The translations under genes were made by a program, and so were the position numbers. From positions 1 through 64,000 of the forward strand of contig DASXPN010000001.1 of assembly GCA_036493595.1 (NCBI GenBank): a stretch of 64,000 nucleotides of DNA, in the 5' to 3' direction. This document shows, piece after piece, positions 50,010-58,154 of this stretch (its first letter is position 1; each line of letters starts with the position of its first letter). This stretch comes from DATAES01 sp036493595 (GTDB lineage Bacteria; Actinomycetota; Acidimicrobiia; Acidimicrobiales; JACDCH01). The notes under the pieces are model-generated. The model had not been told where the DNA came from. It saw nothing but the letters and a program-made list of their open reading frames with translations, and did no database searches.

Positions 50010-51224
50010 TCAGTGGCCGGGGTCGAACCGCAACGGGAGCCGGGCCGGTCCCCAGATCCCTACGGTCGGCGGCTTCCACTCGATGACGCCGTCGACCGCG
50101 AGGTTCGGCATCCGCCGGGCCAGCAGCGGCAGTGCCTCTGCGAGCTCCGTGCGCGCCAACGACGCGCCGAGACAGAAGTGGATGCCCGAGCCGAATGTCA
50201 TCTGCGTGGTCGCTCGCTCCTTCGTGATGTCGAAGGTCTCGGGCTCGTCCCACGTCGCGCTGTCGAAGTTGGCGCCGGTCAAGCTCGTCGCGACGAGTGT
50301 GCCGGCGGGGAACAACACGTCTCGGTACTCGATGTCCTCCGCGGCGATGCGGGCGGTGCCGCGGATCGCGCCGAGGTAGCGCATCGTTTCCTCGACCGCT
50401 CGCCGCGCCAGCTCTGGCTGCTCGGCCAGGAGGGCCCACTGCTCGGGATGCTGTGTAAACAGCGCGACGCTGCACGCCAGTTGGTTGCGGGTCGTATCGG
50501 TGCCCGCCATCAGCACGGCGTCGGCGAGTCCGACGAGCTCGTCTGTGTCGAGGCGATCACCGGCTTCCTCCGCGGCGATGAGATCGCTCAACAGGTCGTC
50601 AGCCGGCTTCGATCGACGCGCCTCGATCATCGCCCGGACGTACTCGTCGAGCTCCTCGGACGCGGCATCGATGAGCGGCATGTCGTTTTCGAGGTCGTTG
50701 TTGAAGATGCGGAAGATGTCGGTGGCCCAGTTGGAGAAGAGCTTCCAGTCCTCCTTCGGTGCACCGAGCAGCTCGCAGATGATGGGGATCGGATACGGCT
50801 CGCAGATGTCCTCGACCAGTTCGCACCGCCCGTCGTCGACGATCTTGTCGACGAGCCCGTTGATCACCTCGCGCATGAACGGACGCAACCGGTCCGCCGA
50901 CTTCGGCGTGAAGGCACCGGCCACGAGACGGCGCAGCCGCGCGTGTTCGTCACCGTCGACCGACAGGATCGACTTGCGTCGCCGTTCGAGCGAGGTCGAC
51001 TCCCGGACTCCGGGCAGTTCCGTGAGGAGGGCGAGCGCGGAGAGGAACCGCTTGTCGCGCAGGATCGAGGTCACGTCGTCGTGCCGCGTGACCATGTAGC
51101 CCATCGGCGTGCGCGCCAGCCAGTGACCCTCACGCGCGGCAGCGAGCACCGACAGCGCTTCCTCCCGCTCGAGATCCAAGAGCTCGATCTCGGGTAGCTC
51201 CAGCTCGTGTACCGATACCGCCAC
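50010..51224 (-). CDS. Cytochrome P450 (bacterial class I type)
   Basis: 404 residues. Heme-binding FGSGIHFCLGASLAR with the axial Cys, I-helix AGTDTTRNQLA (acid-Thr pair), K-helix EETMRYLG (ExxR) and GVRESTSLERRRK-type meander. It should hydroxylate a small or lipid-like substrate and needs an electron-transfer partner, which is not encoded nearby. GTG start; an operator-like inverted repeat lies directly upstream at 51253-51268. Confidence 0.94.
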   Translation of the reverse strand: MAVSVHELELPEIELLDLEREEALSVLAAAREGHWLARTPMGYMVTRHDDVTSILRDKRFLSALALLTELPGVRESTSLERRRKSILSVDGDEHARLRRLVAGAFTPKSADRLRPFMREVINGLVDKIVDDGRCELVEDICEPYPIPIICELLGAPKEDWKLFSNWATDIFRIFNNDLENDMPLIDAASEELDEYVRAMIEARRSKPADDLLSDLIAAEEAGDRLDTDELVGLADAVLMAGTDTTRNQLACSVALFTQHPEQWALLAEQPELARRAVEETMRYLGAIRGTARIAAEDIEYRDVLFPAGTLVATSLTGANFDSATWDEPETFDITKERATTQMTFGSGIHFCLGASLARTELAEALPLLARRMPNLAVDGVIEWKPPTVGIWGPARLPLRFDPGH

Positions 51225-51252
51225 GACCGACCCCCTTACGCGACGACGCGAG

Positions 51253-51268
51253 TTGACCCGACGTTAAC
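51253..51268. promoter_or_regulatory. Operator-like site TTGACC-CGAC-GTTAAC before the P450 gene
   Basis: It shares the first 11 bases with the site at 22177-22192 and has imperfect arms (TTGAC/GTTAA, one mismatch). It is 29 nt before the GTG of the P450 gene. A shared repressor for the P450 and acyl-CoA dehydrogenase genes is possible. Confidence 0.4.
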
Positions 51269-51288
51269 GAGTCGGGGAGTGGCCCCCT

Positions 51289-51645
51289 CTAGTCGATCGA
51301 CAGGATGCGGTCGAGGCCGCACATGACGAGCTCGCGCATCACCGTCGGCGACGGATGGCGCACGGTCACGCGGGCACCGCGCTTGTACGCCGTCGCCAGC
51401 GCGCCGATGCCGCTCGAGTCCATGAACGTGACGCCCTCGACGTCGACGGTGAGCCGATCGTGATCGTGATCGAGGATCTCCGCGAGTGCTTCTCGGAACT
51501 GCGGCGTGGTGCTCTGGTCGACGAAACCGGTCAGCACGATGACGGGATCGCGGCCGGTCAGGTCGATCGAGACGTCGAGGTCGGTGGGCTCGGGCATTTG
51601 TCCCCATAATGGACCATCTGAGCGGGTAGTGCGCTCCTTCGGCAC
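51289..51645 (-). CDS. STAS-domain anti-anti-sigma-type protein
   Basis: 118 residues from a GTG with GGAGGGGAGG before it; an ATG at 51597 would give 102 residues starting MPEPTDLDVSIDL. The STAS core includes VIVLTGFVDQSTTPQFREAL and the phosphorylatable Ser pair in FMDSSGIGALATAY (SpoIIAA/RsbV pattern). It should bind an anti-sigma kinase (RsbW-like). No kinase is nearby. The gene starts 24 nt after the stop of the injection-system ATPase gene, same strand, so a shared transcript is plausible. Confidence 0.87.
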   Translation of the reverse strand: MPKERTTRSDGPLWGQMPEPTDLDVSIDLTGRDPVIVLTGFVDQSTTPQFREALAEILDHDHDRLTVDVEGVTFMDSSGIGALATAYKRGARVTVRHPSPTVMRELVMCGLDRILSID

Positions 51646-51669
51646 CCTCCCCTCCGAAATTCCCGCGGA

Positions 51670-53625
51670 TCAGCGACGATTCTTCGTCGTCGCTTTGCGC
51701 GGCTTCGGCTGCTGGTAGCCCGTGAAGGTTCGCTCGTCGATCAAGCGGCCGAGCTTGCGCATCTCGTGGCGCAGCGCGCCGAGCACGCGTTCCATCGTGA
51801 CGGACTGATCGAGTGCGGCGGCGGCGAACGCCGCGCTCAGCGCGACGTTGCGGATCGAGCCGCCCGTGATCTCGAATGTCTCGGCCAGCCAGTCGAGGTC
51901 GAGCGCTTCGATCGGGCAGTCCTTCGGGAACGACAGGTTCCAGATGGCGAGGCGCTGCTCGGCTTCGGGGCTCGGGAACTCGACGGCGACGTGGATGCGA
52001 CGGGTGAACGCAGGATCGATGTTCTTTTCGAGGTTCGTCGCGAGCACGACGAGCCCGTTGTAACGCTCGAAGCGCTGAAGCAGGTAGGAGACCTCGATGT
52101 TGGCGTAACGGTCGTGCGCATCCGAGACCTCGGAACGCTTACCGAGGAGACTGTCGGCCTCGTCGAAGAACAGCACGACGTCGGCCGCTTCGGCCGACGC
52201 GAAGACTGCTTCGAGGTTCTGTTCCGTCTCGCCGATGTACTTGCTGACCACTGAGGACAGATCGAGCTTGTACAGGTCCATGCCGAGCTCGCCGGCGACG
52301 ACCTCTGCGGTCAACGTCTTGCCGGTGCCCGACGGACCGCTGAAGAGCGCGACCTGCCCGGCCGACGGCAGCGGCTGGAATCCCCAAGTCTCGTACACCG
52401 TGCGGCGATGGCGATAGCGCTCGACCAGCGCATGCACCAGAGCGAGCTGTTCCGGCGGCAGCACGACGTCGTCCCAGGCGCGCCGCGGGCGTATGCGAGT
52501 GGCGCGCCGGTCGAGGTGACCGCTGGCGAGCCGGCGCACCGCGTCGGCCGGATCCGGCTTGCCGCCATCGAGCGCGAGGCCGACGAGGCGCAACTGCTCG
52601 CGGTCGAGACGCCGTCCACTGGCCTCTTCACCGAGCAGCTCGCGGATCTCGTCCTGGGGGACGGGTTCGTCGACGAGGCTGAGCTCGGTCCAGGGCCGCG
52701 CCGGCAGTTGGTCCAGCGGGACGTCCGTGGTGGAGCTGATCACCCAGGGAATGTGGTCAGCCCGTTCGACGCGGCGTCGAGCAACCGCAGGCAGCTCCTC
52801 ACCGACTTCGAGGATGATGCCGGCACCCGCCATGGTCGCCTCGCGCACCAGCGCATCCCACTCGTGCTCCTCGCGCGCACACGGCGTGACGAGGACCGGG
52901 CGGTTGAGGCGATCGATGGCCTGACGGCGTCTTGTCTCGGCGTCGGCCCCGGACACGAGCAGCAGACCTTCGTCCTCGTCGACCGGACGCGGGACGCCCG
53001 GCACCATGCGCGCGCCCATCGGGAGGTCGCGGTCGAGAGAGGTGTCGCCGACGAACGCCCACGTCACCGACGACGGAAGCGACACGATGCGCGTCGCCCA
53101 CGGGCCCTCGTTGCCGACGTCGACGAGAGCGGCGCGACGGAGGCGGCCGTCCTCGACGACCGACAGGGCGCCGTTGTGAGGGGCCGGAAAGATCCGGCGC
53201 AGGGTGGTGAGTGTCGGCCGCGACAAGGTCACGTTGTCCTGCGCGTACATGAGCAGACGTTGGCGGCGCGGCTCGAGCTCGACCCCGAGTAGGAACGCGA
53301 ACACCTCGACGTCGTCCGCCTCCAACCGCGCCAACCACGCGAGCGCGCTCAGCAGGCTCGGTTGCTCGAGCTCCTTCCACATGCGCTCGCGGCTCGCAGC
53401 CAGTTCCGAGTCGAGCACGCGCAGGACGTCGTCGTTCGCCGCATCGAGATGCGCGGACGGGTGCTCGACGAGCGTCGCCGCCTCTTCGTCGGTCACCCGC
53501 AACCCGGCGAGACCGTCGTTCGGGCCGCGGCTCTCCGACACGAAAAGCGCCGTCGCCCGGCGCAGGAGTGCGTCGGTGAAGTCGTCCCATGGTTGGGATT
53601 CGAATCCACCGACTACGTGCGTCAC
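51670..53625 (-). CDS. AAA+ ATPase of a contractile injection system (eCIS, Afp15/Pvc15-like)
   Basis: 651 residues. The N-terminal about 390 residues are the CIS-ATPase-specific part with winged-helix-like segments; the C-terminal AAA+ domain has FSGPSGTGKTLTAEVVAGEL (Walker A, K436), ADVVLFFDEADSLLGKRSE (Walker B) and VVLATNLEKNIDPAFTRR (sensor 1/Arg finger). This ATPase is conserved in eCIS loci and is thought to serve assembly or recycling. GTG start with a promoter directly upstream (TTGACA, 17 nt, CATCTT). It is divergent from the coiled-coil gene at 53820. Confidence 0.92.
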   Translation of the reverse strand: MTHVVGGFESQPWDDFTDALLRRATALFVSESRGPNDGLAGLRVTDEEAATLVEHPSAHLDAANDDVLRVLDSELAASRERMWKELEQPSLLSALAWLARLEADDVEVFAFLLGVELEPRRQRLLMYAQDNVTLSRPTLTTLRRIFPAPHNGALSVVEDGRLRRAALVDVGNEGPWATRIVSLPSSVTWAFVGDTSLDRDLPMGARMVPGVPRPVDEDEGLLLVSGADAETRRRQAIDRLNRPVLVTPCAREEHEWDALVREATMAGAGIILEVGEELPAVARRRVERADHIPWVISSTTDVPLDQLPARPWTELSLVDEPVPQDEIRELLGEEASGRRLDREQLRLVGLALDGGKPDPADAVRRLASGHLDRRATRIRPRRAWDDVVLPPEQLALVHALVERYRHRRTVYETWGFQPLPSAGQVALFSGPSGTGKTLTAEVVAGELGMDLYKLDLSSVVSKYIGETEQNLEAVFASAEAADVVLFFDEADSLLGKRSEVSDAHDRYANIEVSYLLQRFERYNGLVVLATNLEKNIDPAFTRRIHVAVEFPSPEAEQRLAIWNLSFPKDCPIEALDLDWLAETFEITGGSIRNVALSAAFAAAALDQSVTMERVLGALRHEMRKLGRLIDERTFTGYQQPKPRKATTKNRR

Positions 53626-53633
53626 GCGCGTCG

Positions 53634-53662
53634 AAGATGTCGGGCGCTTGCGCGGCTGTCAA
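53634..53662 (-). promoter_or_regulatory. Promoter of the eCIS ATPase gene (leaderless type)
   Basis: On the minus strand TTGACA (53662-53657) and CATCTT (53639-53634) are 17 nt apart. The expected transcription start is within 1-2 nt of the GTG at 53625, so the mRNA would be leaderless. Confidence 0.6.
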
Positions 53663-53774
53663 GGATCACATCGACACGGTACGCATCCTCTGCGTTCGTG
53701 AGCACCGTTCTGCTTACGGGTATTTGCCGCAAAAGATTCCCTTCGATCTTGCTGCGTGGATCGGCGACACGTCG

Positions 53775-53780
53775 TACGAT
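53775..53780 (+). promoter_or_regulatory. Candidate -10 box TACGAT for the coiled-coil gene
   Basis: TACGAT lies 39 nt before the GTG at 53820, which has GGAGG 6 nt upstream. No good -35 box is found at 16-18 nt. The intergenic region is less GC-rich than its neighbours, as expected for a divergent promoter region. Confidence 0.3.
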
Positions 53781-53819
53781 TGCCCCGACAGGCGGCGAGA
53801 TCTATCCCGGAGGATTCGG

Positions 53820-55388
53820 GTGCGGGCTAAGGAGTTATTGATTTCCGCGCAGCGGACAGGTATCGAGGCGGACCCGCGTGCGGGGCGTCTCTTTCGCCTG
53901 GCTGCGGTGCGGCTGAGCACTGAACCGGCTGACTCAGAAGGTCAGCGCGCGGCTGCAACGGAGGCGGCGGCGGCGTTGGTCGGCCTCACATTGGCCGAGG
54001 CGGAGGACGAGCTGCGCGAGCTCCTCACGCCCGACCCCGCCGACCACAACGTGGTGTGGACGGTCGCGTGCTACCAGATCGGCGATCTGACGCCGAGCGC
54101 GTTGCGTGACTTCCCCGACCCGGTCGAGGCCATGGCAACCGTTGCGGCGTGTCCCGACGAGACGCACGTCGCGGCCGAACTGGTCGCCTCGACCTCGGGC
54201 GGACTGCGGTGGACGGCGGTGCTTCGCACCAATGATCACCTTGCAGTGCAGTTGCCCACTCCGGAGACGTCGGCTGACGGCTCGCGTGAACGCCCGGGGG
54301 ATCTCGCGGCCGCGCTGCGGCGCTGGCGCGAGCGGCTCGCGGCATGGTCGGAGAACGGTGGCGACGCCACCGACGACGAGCGCGCGCTGCGCCCGCAAGT
54401 GATCGAGGCGAGCGAAGCGCCGCCATCGGGTGGCAGCACGTCGGGGCGTAGCCCCATGGTGCTCAATTCGTCAGCGCCCTCGCTGAACGACGACCGGTTC
54501 AGTGCACTCGAGCGGCGCATGGCCGGCATCGAGGTTGCCGTCAACACGCTGAGCACCACGATCAACGTGTCGACGAATGCAACCATGAGCCGTGAGATCG
54601 GCATGGGCTCGACCCTCGATCGACGCGACCTCGAAGCGGTCGAGCAGTCGATCGGCTCGCGGCTCGCTCGCCTCGAAAGCGTGCTGGCATCGATCACCGC
54701 CGGCCTCGAAGCGGCGAACACTGCCGCGGCGCGGCGTGACGAGAGTGTCCGTCAGCTCGAGCTCGAGCTCGTGACCGCACGTAGTTCGAACTCGTCGATC
54801 CTCGCCCGACAGGACCTCGAGGTCCTGCAGGGAATCATCGACCTGCGCTTCCGCGCGCTGGCGGCCTGCTTCAACGAGGCGCTCGCTCGATTCGAAGATG
54901 TCGCGGGGCGCTTCGAGCAGCGCACGGTGAACCTCGGCGACGACGTCACCACAACCGTGCGGCGTTCCGTCGACGACATCCGTCACTCGGTCCACACGCT
55001 CGAGCAACGGGTCCTGCACCAGCTGTCCCTGGGCTTCCAGTCGACGAGCGGAGCTGTGGAAGCCGGCGCAGAAACGTCTGTGACCAGGGAGAATGGCGTG
55101 GAGTGGGTCAGCGATCCGGGTGACGGCTCGTATGACACGACGAGGCGTCTTCGCGAGCTCGCCGTGCAGATCGCGGGTCTCACCAGTGTCGCGGTGACGA
55201 AGGACGCCATGCAGGCTCACATCGACGCGCTCCGTGCCGAACTGCCTGCCATGGTGGAACCGGCGATGGACAACGCGCTCGCGACCGTAATGGCGTCACT
55301 CGATCACTTGGTCGAGGCGACACAGCGCACGGAGCGCGCGGATGTCGAACTGCATCAGGCGTTGTTCGGCACCGTTCCGGGTGCCTGA
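53820..55388 (+). CDS. Coiled-coil protein of the injection-system locus
   Basis: 522 residues, no signal or membrane segment. Residues about 1-140 form a helical domain (EAADALVGLTLAEAEDELRELL-like), then a compact part with TVACYQIGDLTP. Residues about 230-500 are predicted coiled coil (DRFSALERRMAGIEVAVNTLS, RDLEAVEQSIGSRLARLESVL, RRSVDDIRHSVHTLEQRVLH). The GTG has GGAGG at good spacing. It opens the rightward side, divergent from the ATPase. It could be a tail or anchoring protein, but the family is not recognised. Confidence 0.72.
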   Translation: MRAKELLISAQRTGIEADPRAGRLFRLAAVRLSTEPADSEGQRAAATEAAAALVGLTLAEAEDELRELLTPDPADHNVVWTVACYQIGDLTPSALRDFPDPVEAMATVAACPDETHVAAELVASTSGGLRWTAVLRTNDHLAVQLPTPETSADGSRERPGDLAAALRRWRERLAAWSENGGDATDDERALRPQVIEASEAPPSGGSTSGRSPMVLNSSAPSLNDDRFSALERRMAGIEVAVNTLSTTINVSTNATMSREIGMGSTLDRRDLEAVEQSIGSRLARLESVLASITAGLEAANTAAARRDESVRQLELELVTARSSNSSILARQDLEVLQGIIDLRFRALAACFNEALARFEDVAGRFEQRTVNLGDDVTTTVRRSVDDIRHSVHTLEQRVLHQLSLGFQSTSGAVEAGAETSVTRENGVEWVSDPGDGSYDTTRRLRELAVQIAGLTSVAVTKDAMQAHIDALRAELPAMVEPAMDNALATVMASLDHLVEATQRTERADVELHQALFGTVPGA

Positions 55389-55404
55389 CGGCTCAGCGCG
55401 CGGT

Positions 55405-55884
55405 ATGTCTCGTATCGGTATCGCGGCGATTGCCGCGGCGTTGCTACTCACGTGCGCCTGCTCCGGCGGTGGTGGTCCCGGCCGCGACAAGAACGGTCAG
55501 GTCACGTCGCCCGGTGACCTGTCGGTGTTCGATCTCCGCGTCGGCGACTGCTTCACACCGTCGAAGGACGTGAAGGCGGAGATCGAGTCTGTGCACGTGG
55601 TGCCGTGCAAGGACTCGCACACCCAGGAGTCGTTCGCCCTCGTCCAGTACGACAAGGGCGACACGTACCCGGGCGACAGCGAGCTCGGCAACTTCGCCGA
55701 CGGCGCCTGTCTCGCCCGGTATCAGGACTACGTCGGGGTCAACTATCTCGACTCGAAGTTGTTCTACACGTACTTGTTGCCGTCGGCTCGTAGTTGGAAC
55801 GACGGCAAGGACCGCAAGGTCGTGTGCATCATCACGACCACCGGTGACTCCTTGACGTCATCGGTGAAGGGATCGCAGCGCTGA
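55405..55884 (+). CDS. Lipoprotein with septum-formation (PF13845)-like domain
   Basis: 159 residues. The signal MSRIGIAAIAAALLLTCAC ends at a lipobox with the lipidated Cys expected at 19 (Cys 17 also possible), then SGGGG. The mature part VFDLRVGDCFTPS, VVPCKDSHTQESFAL and YPGDSELGNFADGACLARYQ has three conserved cysteines and resembles the septum-formation family found in Actinobacteria. It lies between the coiled-coil and PAAR-like genes, 16 nt after the former. The location suggests envelope attachment of the injection machine, but this is inference. Confidence 0.8.
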   Translation: MSRIGIAAIAAALLLTCACSGGGGPGRDKNGQVTSPGDLSVFDLRVGDCFTPSKDVKAEIESVHVVPCKDSHTQESFALVQYDKGDTYPGDSELGNFADGACLARYQDYVGVNYLDSKLFYTYLLPSARSWNDGKDRKVVCIITTTGDSLTSSVKGSQR

Positions 55885-55918
55885 CCCGCGGGCGGCGCGG
55901 TGAGAAAGGCAGGAAACG

Positions 55919-56311
55919 ATGGGTGCTCCGAATGTCACCTCGACCGCGATGATGTCGTGCAGCTTCGGGATGGCGCCGTCCACCCTGAACGTGCTCCCGA
56001 CTTCGCGGGTCGTGATCGAGGGCAAGCCGGCCGCCGACATAACCGCCATCGCGCCGGTGGTGAACATCCCGCCGTTCGGCATGTGCCAGACGTTGTCGAA
56101 TCCGACGGTCGCGGCCGCGACGGCGGCGGCGCTCGGTGTGCTCACCCCGATGCCGTGTGTGCCGGTGATCGCCGGGCCGTGGACGCCGAACGCGCCCCGC
56201 ACGATGATCGCCGGAAAGCCCGCGCTCGTGGGCACCGCGATGTGTTCGTGCACGTGGGGAGGAGTGATCACTCTCAGCATGCCGGGCAGTATGCGAACGA
56301 TGTCCGGTTGA
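55919..56311 (+). CDS. PAAR-like (DUF4280) spike-tip protein
   Basis: 130 residues with repeated short strands: APNVTSTAMMSCSFGMAPSTL, VVNIPPFGMCQTLSNPTVAAA, LTPMPCVPVIAGPW and GKPALVGTAMCSCTWGGVI. The CSFG, PFGMC and TPMPC motifs fit DUF4280, the PAAR-like family that caps VgrG spikes in eCIS and related systems. The four Cys may bind an iron or zinc ion at the tip. ATG with AGGA upstream. It lies in front of the sheath gene rather than beside VgrG. Confidence 0.9.
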   Translation: MGAPNVTSTAMMSCSFGMAPSTLNVLPTSRVVIEGKPAADITAIAPVVNIPPFGMCQTLSNPTVAAATAAALGVLTPMPCVPVIAGPWTPNAPRTMIAGKPALVGTAMCSCTWGGVITLSMPGSMRTMSG

Positions 56312-56453
56312 TGAGTTATTTGTTGGTGAACGATCCAAGACTTTTCGCTCGATGGCCGAGGAAACCCACCATCGACACTTCAAATGGCGTAACGTGCGGC
56401 TCGGTGGTGATGGGGGAAGCGCGGGCCCTTGCATCGTGTGATTTCCCTGTGGC

Positions 56454-56468
56454 CAGACGCGCCGTCTG
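56454..56468 (+). terminator. Short hairpin before the sheath gene
   Basis: CAGACG and CGTCTG flank a 3-nt loop (CGC). It lies in the 224-nt gap between the PAAR-like and sheath genes, 67 nt before the GTG of the sheath. It could separate the two transcripts or act as a leader structure. Otherwise only one doubtful short ORF was noted in this gap; no convincing promoter was found. Confidence 0.35.
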
Positions 56469-56535
56469 ACCTCCACTCGATACAAGGTGGGTCCTTGCGG
56501 ACTGGACCTCACATCTAACCAAGGGGGAAATTCCA

Positions 56536-58107
56536 GTGCCTACGTATGCAGCGCCTGGTGTCTACGTTGAAGAGGTTCCTTCGTCCCAGAAGGTCCTCAG
56601 TGCGGCAGCCACGGCCATTGCAGCTTTCGTCGGTTTCACGGCGAAATCACCGACCGATGATGCGACTGACCCAGAGGGTCTGAAGCCTCGTCTCGTCACC
56701 AGTTGGACGCAGTTCGAAGATCTGTACGGCGGCTTCGCACCTGGCTGCATGCTGCCTCACTCGGTCTACGGCTACTTCAACAACGGCGGAACGATCGCGT
56801 ACATCGTGCGCATCCCGAACAACGAGCCTGCCGGCCAGCCCGCGCAGCTCGCGCTCCCGGCCGCGGACCGTGCGCTCGGCAACCCGTTGCAGGTCTCGAC
56901 TGTCGAGCCCGATGCCAACGTGACCGTCGTGGTCGATCCGGTGGACGGCGGCGACGATGCCGAGGGTCCGAACAGCTTCCGGCTGTCGGTCCTCGAGAAC
57001 GGCAGCGTCGTCGAGCAGTTCGACGATCTCTCATTCGGCGGCGGTGATCGCAACGTCGAAAAGATCGTCAACGCCGAGTCGACGCGAGTGAAGGTCAAGG
57101 TCGATCTCGCGAAGGACGTCGACCTGTCGAGCCTCATCGACGTGCTCAAGCCCGGTAGCTACCCGCTCGTGAAGGCGGCTCCGGTTCCGGTGCCCGTCAA
57201 CGGCAAGAAGTTCGCCGGCTCCGAGGCTGCCCGTACGGGCATCAACGGTCTCGCGCTGGCCGACGAGGTCACGATGGTGGTCGTTCCCGACCTCATCACT
57301 GCCGCCACCAAAGAGGACGGCACGGTCGACCTCGCCATGTGGAAGGCGGTGCAGACCGCGGTGATCGGTCACTGCGAGCTGCAGGCCAACCGCATGGCCG
57401 TGCTCGACGCCCCTCCGGGCATGACGCCCCAGCAGATCAAGGAGTGGCGGGCCGAGACGGCGATGTACGACTCGGCGTTCGCGGCGCTGTACTACCCGTG
57501 GATCAAGATCGACAATCCGATCGGCTCCAACGGCGACCGCGAGATCTTCGTGCCGCCGTCAGGTCACATAGCCGGCGTGTGGGCCCGCACCGACGAGACC
57601 CGTGGTGTGTGGAAGGCGCCGGCCAACGACACCATCCGGGGTTGCCTCGACGTCGAGCGTTCGATCACCAAGAACGAGCAGTCGCTGCTGAACCCGATCG
57701 GCATCAACTGCATCCGGCCGTTCGGCACGCGCGGCATCCGCATCTGGGGTGCCCGCACGCTCTCGTCCGACACCGACTGGCGTTACGTGAACGTGCGCCG
57801 CCTGTTCAACATGGTCGAGTCCACGATCATGGAGGGCACCCAGTACGCGGTGTTCGAGCCGAACGACATGACGCTGTGGGAGGGCGTGTCCCGCACGCTC
57901 ACGGCGTTCCTCACCGGACTGTGGCAGCAAGGCGCCCTGTTCGGTGCCTCAGCGGAGCAGGCGTTCTACGTGAAGTGCGACGCCGAGACGAACCCGCCGA
58001 ACTCGATCGACGAAGGCAAGCTCGTCGTCGAGGTGGGAATCGCCCCGGTGAAGCCGGCGGAGTTCGTGATCTTCCGCATCAGCCAGCAGAAGCAATCCGC
58101 GAGCTGA
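56536..58107 (+). CDS. Contractile sheath protein (phage-tail-sheath family)
   Basis: 523 residues. The N-terminus PTYAAPGVYVEEVPSSQK is the CIS sheath arm; AIAAFVGFTAKSP and LFNMVESTIMEGTQYAVFEPND near the C-terminus are the conserved core. Subunits stack around the inner tube and contract to drive it out. A single sheath gene is present (Afp and PVC have three paralogues). GTG start with AAGGGGGAAA upstream. The tube gene follows after 47 nt, with its own SD. Confidence 0.96.
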   Translation: MPTYAAPGVYVEEVPSSQKVLSAAATAIAAFVGFTAKSPTDDATDPEGLKPRLVTSWTQFEDLYGGFAPGCMLPHSVYGYFNNGGTIAYIVRIPNNEPAGQPAQLALPAADRALGNPLQVSTVEPDANVTVVVDPVDGGDDAEGPNSFRLSVLENGSVVEQFDDLSFGGGDRNVEKIVNAESTRVKVKVDLAKDVDLSSLIDVLKPGSYPLVKAAPVPVPVNGKKFAGSEAARTGINGLALADEVTMVVVPDLITAATKEDGTVDLAMWKAVQTAVIGHCELQANRMAVLDAPPGMTPQQIKEWRAETAMYDSAFAALYYPWIKIDNPIGSNGDREIFVPPSGHIAGVWARTDETRGVWKAPANDTIRGCLDVERSITKNEQSLLNPIGINCIRPFGTRGIRIWGARTLSSDTDWRYVNVRRLFNMVESTIMEGTQYAVFEPNDMTLWEGVSRTLTAFLTGLWQQGALFGASAEQAFYVKCDAETNPPNSIDEGKLVVEVGIAPVKPAEFVIFRISQQKQSAS

Positions 58108-58154
58108 TCGCGGCAGGCACGTCGAACAACTGAACTCAAGAGGAGAAGAAATAC

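Noticed and set aside
53592..53612. tRNA T-loop-like GATTCGAATCC sequence
   Set aside because: It is the coding sequence of the first residues of the eCIS ATPase (VVGGFES). No cloverleaf stem set surrounds it.
56311..56469. 52-codon ORF starting at the PAAR-like gene stop (TGATG)
   Set aside because: The overlap looks like translational coupling, but third-position GC is low compared with real genes here and no motif is recognisable; it ends on the hairpin. Kept as non-coding.
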